Source: Blastobasis lacticolella
Lineage: Eukaryota; Arthropoda; Insecta; Lepidoptera; Blastobasidae
Length of the DNA: 64,000 bases
Assembly (NCBI GenBank): GCA_905147135.1
Contig: LR990046.1
Location: 12,492,501 to 12,556,500 of the forward strand
Direction: 5' to 3'
The notes below the pieces were generated by a model, which ran no database searches, was not told where the DNA came from, and worked only from the letters and a program-made list of their open reading frames with translations. How positions within the stretch are numbered: position 1 is the stretch's first letter; every line of letters starts with the position of its first letter. Position numbers and translations under genes: made by a program. Positions 60,001 to 64,000 of this stretch are shown here, piece after piece.

Positions 60001-62651
60001 AAGACGAGGCCTTTAACGCCGTACTGGATAGTTCAGAGTTAGTCTAATTCGATACTTGCTTCCGTAGTAATCCAATAATTACCTCGAATTCGACCGGGAG
60101 ATCCACGGGTGACTGTACCTATACCAAGGAACACGAATGTCTGTACGCAGCCTGTGACTCACGATCGCCGGGGTCAGGTTGCTTGACCTGGCTAATCTCT
60201 GTCGATTACAAGTTTCTAGGACAATCATACGTTACCTTGTTAGTTTGACACCCATAAACTTACGCTTTTTATGACAGTCAATTATTGTGTAGTTACATTT
60301 AAGTTGTCGTCCGGGTTATCAGATAAGAATCTCAACTGCAACTACACAATTGTACTGGCGCTGGTTGAGTGGGCTTACTTTACGTGTGCACATACTTTCA
60401 AATATGTGCCCTAAACCATGTCATACTGAGAAGCCATGCATGATTTGTTGACGACGTTCAAACAGTTAAATAAATAAATAAAAACTACTAAGAGCGAAGA
60501 GTAGGTATTACCTAACATATCTACGATACAGTCAATTCAAATAAAATTATGAATAACTTATTTTTGATCAATTCAGCAGTGCAGTAAGTGGTTATCGGTT
60601 GCAGAGAGCAGTCAGAGACTTACGAGTCCAAATCTCGAAAGGGTACGGGCACTTCAAGTCTAATTTAATGTTCGGTCCTGGATCTCTTTTTTGTTTGTAG
60701 GCTGTAGGTACTTACGTATTTGTAGACTTCGCACGCACGATGTAGCGGGAATCCTTCTTTAAAGTTGTGATGGTGAAGCCTTTCGTACGTATCATTTTCC
60801 AGCCGTCGACCGAGAACCAGCTGTACCATGTCCAGCACATCAACGCCAAGTTCCGGCAGGAGTACCGCCACCTGCGGCTGCTGTGGGACGAGGCCGGCAG
60901 CGCGATCGAGTACCCACTGTACTTCAAGAACGACTCCACTGGCTACTGGCACGCCTTCGATGGACAAAATGGTGAGTGATGACGTTGTGGCAGTTTTTAT
61001 TTTTTTACTAGCGTCGCACGGGCTTTTTCAGGGTTTAATATGCATGTATCTATACATAGTATATAACAAAGTCTCTTCCCGCAGACTATATCTATGTACG
61101 CTTAGATCTTTGAAACTGCGGAACGGATTTTAATGCGGTTTTTAACAATAATAGGGGTAACTACTTTATACCTATTCGCGAACGAAGTTGCGCCGGGTTC
61201 ACCATATAAACCTTCCGGAACAAAAATTCTAAATGACAGTGAAAACCGTATTCCATTGCGTGATTTAGTAGGAGTTAGCGGAAATAATGCAGACGGAATG
61301 AAGAAGCAAGCGTTTTTATTTTAAACTCTGTAAGGATTAGGAAAACCTTTAAAGAAGGATGCTCATTATAGCCCATGCGATTGGCCTATATTATTTCTAG
61401 AAACATTATAAACTCACTCTGAACTTCTAAGTGATATGTTTACCACTCTTCTTTTTATGATATTAAGGCTAGTTTCCCCCGAGCGCGCTCCATACAAAAG
61501 TAGTTTGATCATATTTTAAATATTACGCATTCAAAGCCAATGAAATTATGTATACGTGATCTAGAAACCAATATATATGCTTGTGGTTTATCAGATTTTC
61601 ATTAAAATATATTGTTTCAAAGTTACACAGGTTTTTAATTTGTATGGAAATCTTAAATCCCGTGTAACTTTGAAACGATATATTTAACGAAAATCTGAAA
61701 AACCACAAGTTTGTTTATTGGTTTCTGGATTACGTCTACAAAATATCACTGACTCTTTACAGGGAATGTTGTGCCTAACTTTACTGTTATTTAAGATTTA
61801 AGTGATGCTTTTATGCTTACCTAATTACATTCAAATGTAATTGAAGAGCGTCGGTGGCCGAGCGGTTAGAGTATCTGACTCGTAAGCCAGAGGTCCCGGC
61901 TTCGAATCCCGTTCCGGCCATGTACCAATGACTGTTTTCTGAGTTATGTACATTAGTTAAATACTAACCGATGCTCTTACGGTGAGGGAAAACATCGTGA
62001 TGAAACCTGCACATTCAGGCGACTGGATGTGTAACCATGATCTAATCTGGTCGGGTTCCCCTGGTAGCACGGTCATGGAGGTCAGATGGCAGTCGCTTCA
62101 CTGTAATTACCTGACCTGCCAAATCCTGGATCATGGTTACGGCGGACCCCAAGGCCCTCGTGCGCGAAAGCACAACCGGGACATTAACGCCAAGATGATG
62201 ATGACTTACATTCAAATGTAAGCTTACTTATTAATATCTATCTACACAACAAATCAGCCCGTAAGGTAACCGCTATTAGAATAGACTCTTGGCTAAAACT
62301 CATTTCACATAATTTTCAGGTTCGTTAACCAACCTGGGTGGATTTAGCTACCAGCAGTTCAGAGGTACAGTGCAAGTATTGAAAGCGGTCCACGACCACC
62401 TGCTGCTTAACTTTTGCGAAGAACCGAGGCCTGGGAGGCCTGCGCAGCTGTTCTCGATCCTGTTATCTCGGACACCTGGAGACTTCAATCCCTGGGACAT
62501 AGGGGCTATACACAGTCTGCTGCAACAGAGGAATCTTTCTGTGGCGTCCAGGAGGATGGTGTGTGGCAATAACAGCGGTGAAAGACCACTATACAGTATA
62601 GTGTTTTCTTTACTAACGTGTTTGATAGCTTACACTGTGGGCTCTTCGTAA
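57015..62651 (+). CDS. Lipocalin-like protein D, secreted, probably GPI-anchored
   Basis: Exons 57015-57284, 60803-60971 and 62320-62651 (TAA), phases 0 and 1, 256 residues. Seen: signal peptide (MLTVTSFLLLFLGFAFG, after a five-residue lead), N-glycosylation sites (NST, NVT, NIS), cysteines in VSCVHE and IHTCPT, and the G-x-W equivalent NISGKWKVIS, where the WYGVE of A and C is altered. Exon 2 gives EYRHLRLLWDEAGSAIEYP and STGYWHAF. Exon 3 gives TVQVLKAVHDHLLLNFC and RRMVCGNNSGE before a hydrophobic end (LYSIVFSLLTCLIAYTVG) that fits a GPI signal. Intron positions equal those of A and B. Intron 1 is 3.5 kb; intron 2 carries a foldback hairpin and a complete SINE. Exons 2 and 3 may also serve exon C. 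Confidence 0.8.
57335..57480. repeat. Second SINE family, diverged fragment
   Basis: CATCATCATCAACAGCCCAC, CCGCAAGACTTAAG, ATGCTTGGCAGGCG and AATGAGCAGCAGCAATTC follow the order of the copy at 47413-47670. It lies in intron 1 of gene D. Confidence 0.55.
59330..59390 (-). mobile_element. Fragment of tRNA-derived SINE 3' end
   Basis: ATCATCTTGGCGTTATGTCC CGGTTGCGCTTTCACACGCG AGGGC is the reverse of the SINE 3' end. It lies in intron 1 of gene D. Confidence 0.75.
61085..61205 (+). repeat. Dispersed repeat module, short copy
   Basis: TTTGAAACTGCGGAACGGAT, TTTAATGCGGTTTTTAACAA and TTCGCGAACGAAGTTGCGCC match the module at 20315-20465. It lies in intron 2 of gene D. Confidence 0.7.
61554..61736. 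repeat. Foldback element with about 80-base arms
   Basis: The left arm (ACGTGATCTAGAAACCAATA ... GTTTCAAAGTTACACAGG) and the complement of the right arm (ACGTAATCCAGAAACCAATA ... GTTTCAAAGTTACACGGG) agree at roughly 85-90 percent of positions by eye. About 20 bases form the loop. It lies in intron 2 of gene D. A transcript would fold into one long hairpin. Confidence 0.88.
61825..62221 (+). mobile_element. Complete tRNA-derived SINE with 16-base target duplication
   Basis: The SINE body (61841-62205) is flanked by identical TTACATTCAAATGTAA at 61825-61840 and 62206-62221. The head has a tRNA-like A-box (TGGCCGAGCGGTTAGAG) and B-box (GGCTTCGAATCCC), followed by a body and a 3' end CATTAACGCCAAGATGATGATGA (shown here joined to its short tail). 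The perfect duplication makes this the reference copy for the family in the window. Confidence 0.93.
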
Positions 62652-63582
62652 ATTCTTTGAATGTAGGTCATCCTGTTTTATTTTAATTTCTTAGGTACGT
62701 ATACGTCGTGCATACATACCTAATACAAGTACAATATGGGAAATGAGTCTCACAAATGTCCCGAAAACATATGTCCGAGTGTGAATGTATCAGTCAAACA
62801 TTTGCAAAAAAATATACGAATAGTCGCCGAAAATTGAAGCATGATCTCATAGTATCACTTCTACGGCCAACGATGAGTAATGACTATAAGTAATCTCAAA
62901 TTAAGTACCTATATCACAGGTCCTATACAAAACAAGTTAGCTGGGATAATAAGAAATCACGGTCCAATAAATTAAGTATGAATCTATTAACGATTATAAT
63001 TACAATGACTACCATTAAATAAATAATTAGTAGATCTAATTATTTTTATACATGTTTATATTTGTTACTTAGTTCTATCACGATAAAATTAATTTGTTGT
63101 GGTGACACGTTATTGAAACCTAAAGTATCGAACGTGGTTTAGTACAGTAGGTAGATAGGACCTACTACTTAAAATTAAATTATAATTCCGTCCTTTGTCT
63201 AATTAATTTATGTATTTCTAAGTACTAATTAAGTATAATACCTATACAGCCAGGTTTGCTATTTGTGTATTAAAAAATAAATTTCCACTTTGATTCAAAA
63301 TTAAGACGGGTTAATGGGTTTTGTGATAAAGTATCACGTTTCTTTCATCTTCGTATTATTTACGTATTATCTTAATATGTCATTATTAAACAGATTGAAC
63401 CACTTGAGGGTCTGTTGAAATCTGCTATATTATATACCAAAGATTTTAAAATATGATAAATTCTATGTATAATGTTGAATTTGTAATAATTTATATATTA
63501 AAAAAACATTCATAAAAAATTATTGAATATTATTTGAACTTCATTATTTAGGTACTTCAACTTATTTAACTGTGATTAATGT
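62652..63582. other. Convergent spacer between gene D and the ommochrome-binding-like gene
   Basis: AT-rich with no coding frame. Candidate gene D poly(A) signals lie at 62966-62971 and 63018-63023. The minus-strand gene to the right has an AATAAA overlapping its stop codon (63582-63587). Confidence 0.55.
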
Positions 63583-64000
63583 TTATTTACTGTCAGTACA
63601 CGGTGTCAACTTTACAATCTGGTGTGGATTCGAATATATTAAATTGTTTTCGTTATCAAAGGTCAAGCTAAACAAATTTTTTATATGCGCAACTTTTTCC
63701 AAAGTATGATTACTCTTTGATGCGACATAAACTCCGTCCAGTTTACCAAAGTGAGCTACTCCTTTCCTATCAATTTCTATAGCTTGAAATTTAGACTCAT
63801 TTTTAAATAGATGCCATTTATGACTGTGATGCTCTTCACCTTTCTTAATCATGTAGAGGCCAGTCTTATTCGTTAGAAACACATCGTCATCTCCGTCGAT
63901 CGCGAATTGGTAAATCTTCGATTTTACCCAATCTTGTAACTCCAATTTACCCGTTTTATTTTCCACGTGTTCGTATTTGAACAAGTGCATCTTCGGAAAC
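63583..64000 (-). CDS. Ommochrome-binding protein-like, C-terminal part, runs off the window
   Basis: An open minus-strand frame from the window edge to TAA at 63585-63583, about 138 residues. Family role: hemolymph proteins of moths that bind ommochrome pigments, best known from Manduca. Seen: repeated beta-propeller-like units with the pattern DGDDDVFLTNKTGLYMIKKG, IDRKGVAHFGKLDGVYVAS and SLTFDNENNLIYSNPHQIVK, matching the rhythm and the C-terminal end of that family. NKT, NES and NHT sequons suggest a glycosylated secreted protein. The N-terminal part and signal peptide lie beyond position 64000. The assignment is by pattern recognition; a related six-bladed-propeller protein remains possible. 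Confidence 0.7.
   Translation of the reverse strand, partial: FPKMHLFKYEHVENKTGKLELQDWVKSKIYQFAIDGDDDVFLTNKTGLYMIKKGEEHHSHKWHLFKNESKFQAIEIDRKGVAHFGKLDGVYVASKSNHTLEKVAHIKNLFSLTFDNENNLIYSNPHQIVKLTPCTDSK

Noticed and set aside
1..64000. CRISPR array, phage, operon or riboswitch
   Set aside because: No spaced direct repeats or bacterial gene layout. Introns, SINEs and gene content are those of an insect nucleus.

Overview
The window looks like nuclear DNA of a moth or butterfly. It is AT-rich and sparsely coded. Genes are split by GT-AG introns, SINEs have tRNA-like heads, LINEs are decayed, and MITEs are frequent. The right edge carries an ommochrome-binding-protein-like gene, a family known from Lepidoptera. 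I cannot name a species.

Left part (1-23 kb), housekeeping genes. On the minus strand lie GPALPP1 (nuclear, RS-rich, five coding exons, 1742-5872) and, 146 bases upstream of its first visible ATG, the intronless mitochondrial CDP-DAG synthase TAMM41 (6019-7032). CSN6 of the COP9 signalosome follows on the plus strand in six exons (9045-11604). Next is a 16-exon minus-strand PARG homologue (13680-20032). It reads as a pseudoenzyme: the catalytic glutamate, the third glycine of GGG and the second ADP-ribose loop are all changed, and about 450 residues are inserted in the middle of the fold. The intronless mitochondrial GTP:AMP phosphotransferase AK3 (21719-22372) is divergent from it.

Middle part (23-41.9 kb). 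I find no convincing gene. The segment holds LINE and SINE remnants, a 119-base tandem repeat, a CpG-rich block with a CRE-like site, and blocks crowded with the word CGTAG. These may include distal promoters or 5' exons of flanking genes.

Right part (41.9-62.7 kb), a tandem array of lipocalin-like genes, here called A, B, C and D. A, B and D each have three coding exons with introns in the same places (phase 0, then phase 1), a signal peptide, a G-x-W motif, two cysteines in exon 1 and two in exon 3, and a hydrophobic C-terminus that looks like a GPI signal. C has only a first exon with a long Tyr-rich leader. It has no exon 2 or 3 of its own and may splice to those of D. An ommochrome-binding-protein-like gene (63583 to the window end, minus strand) follows, so the right end groups likely secreted or surface ligand-carrier proteins.
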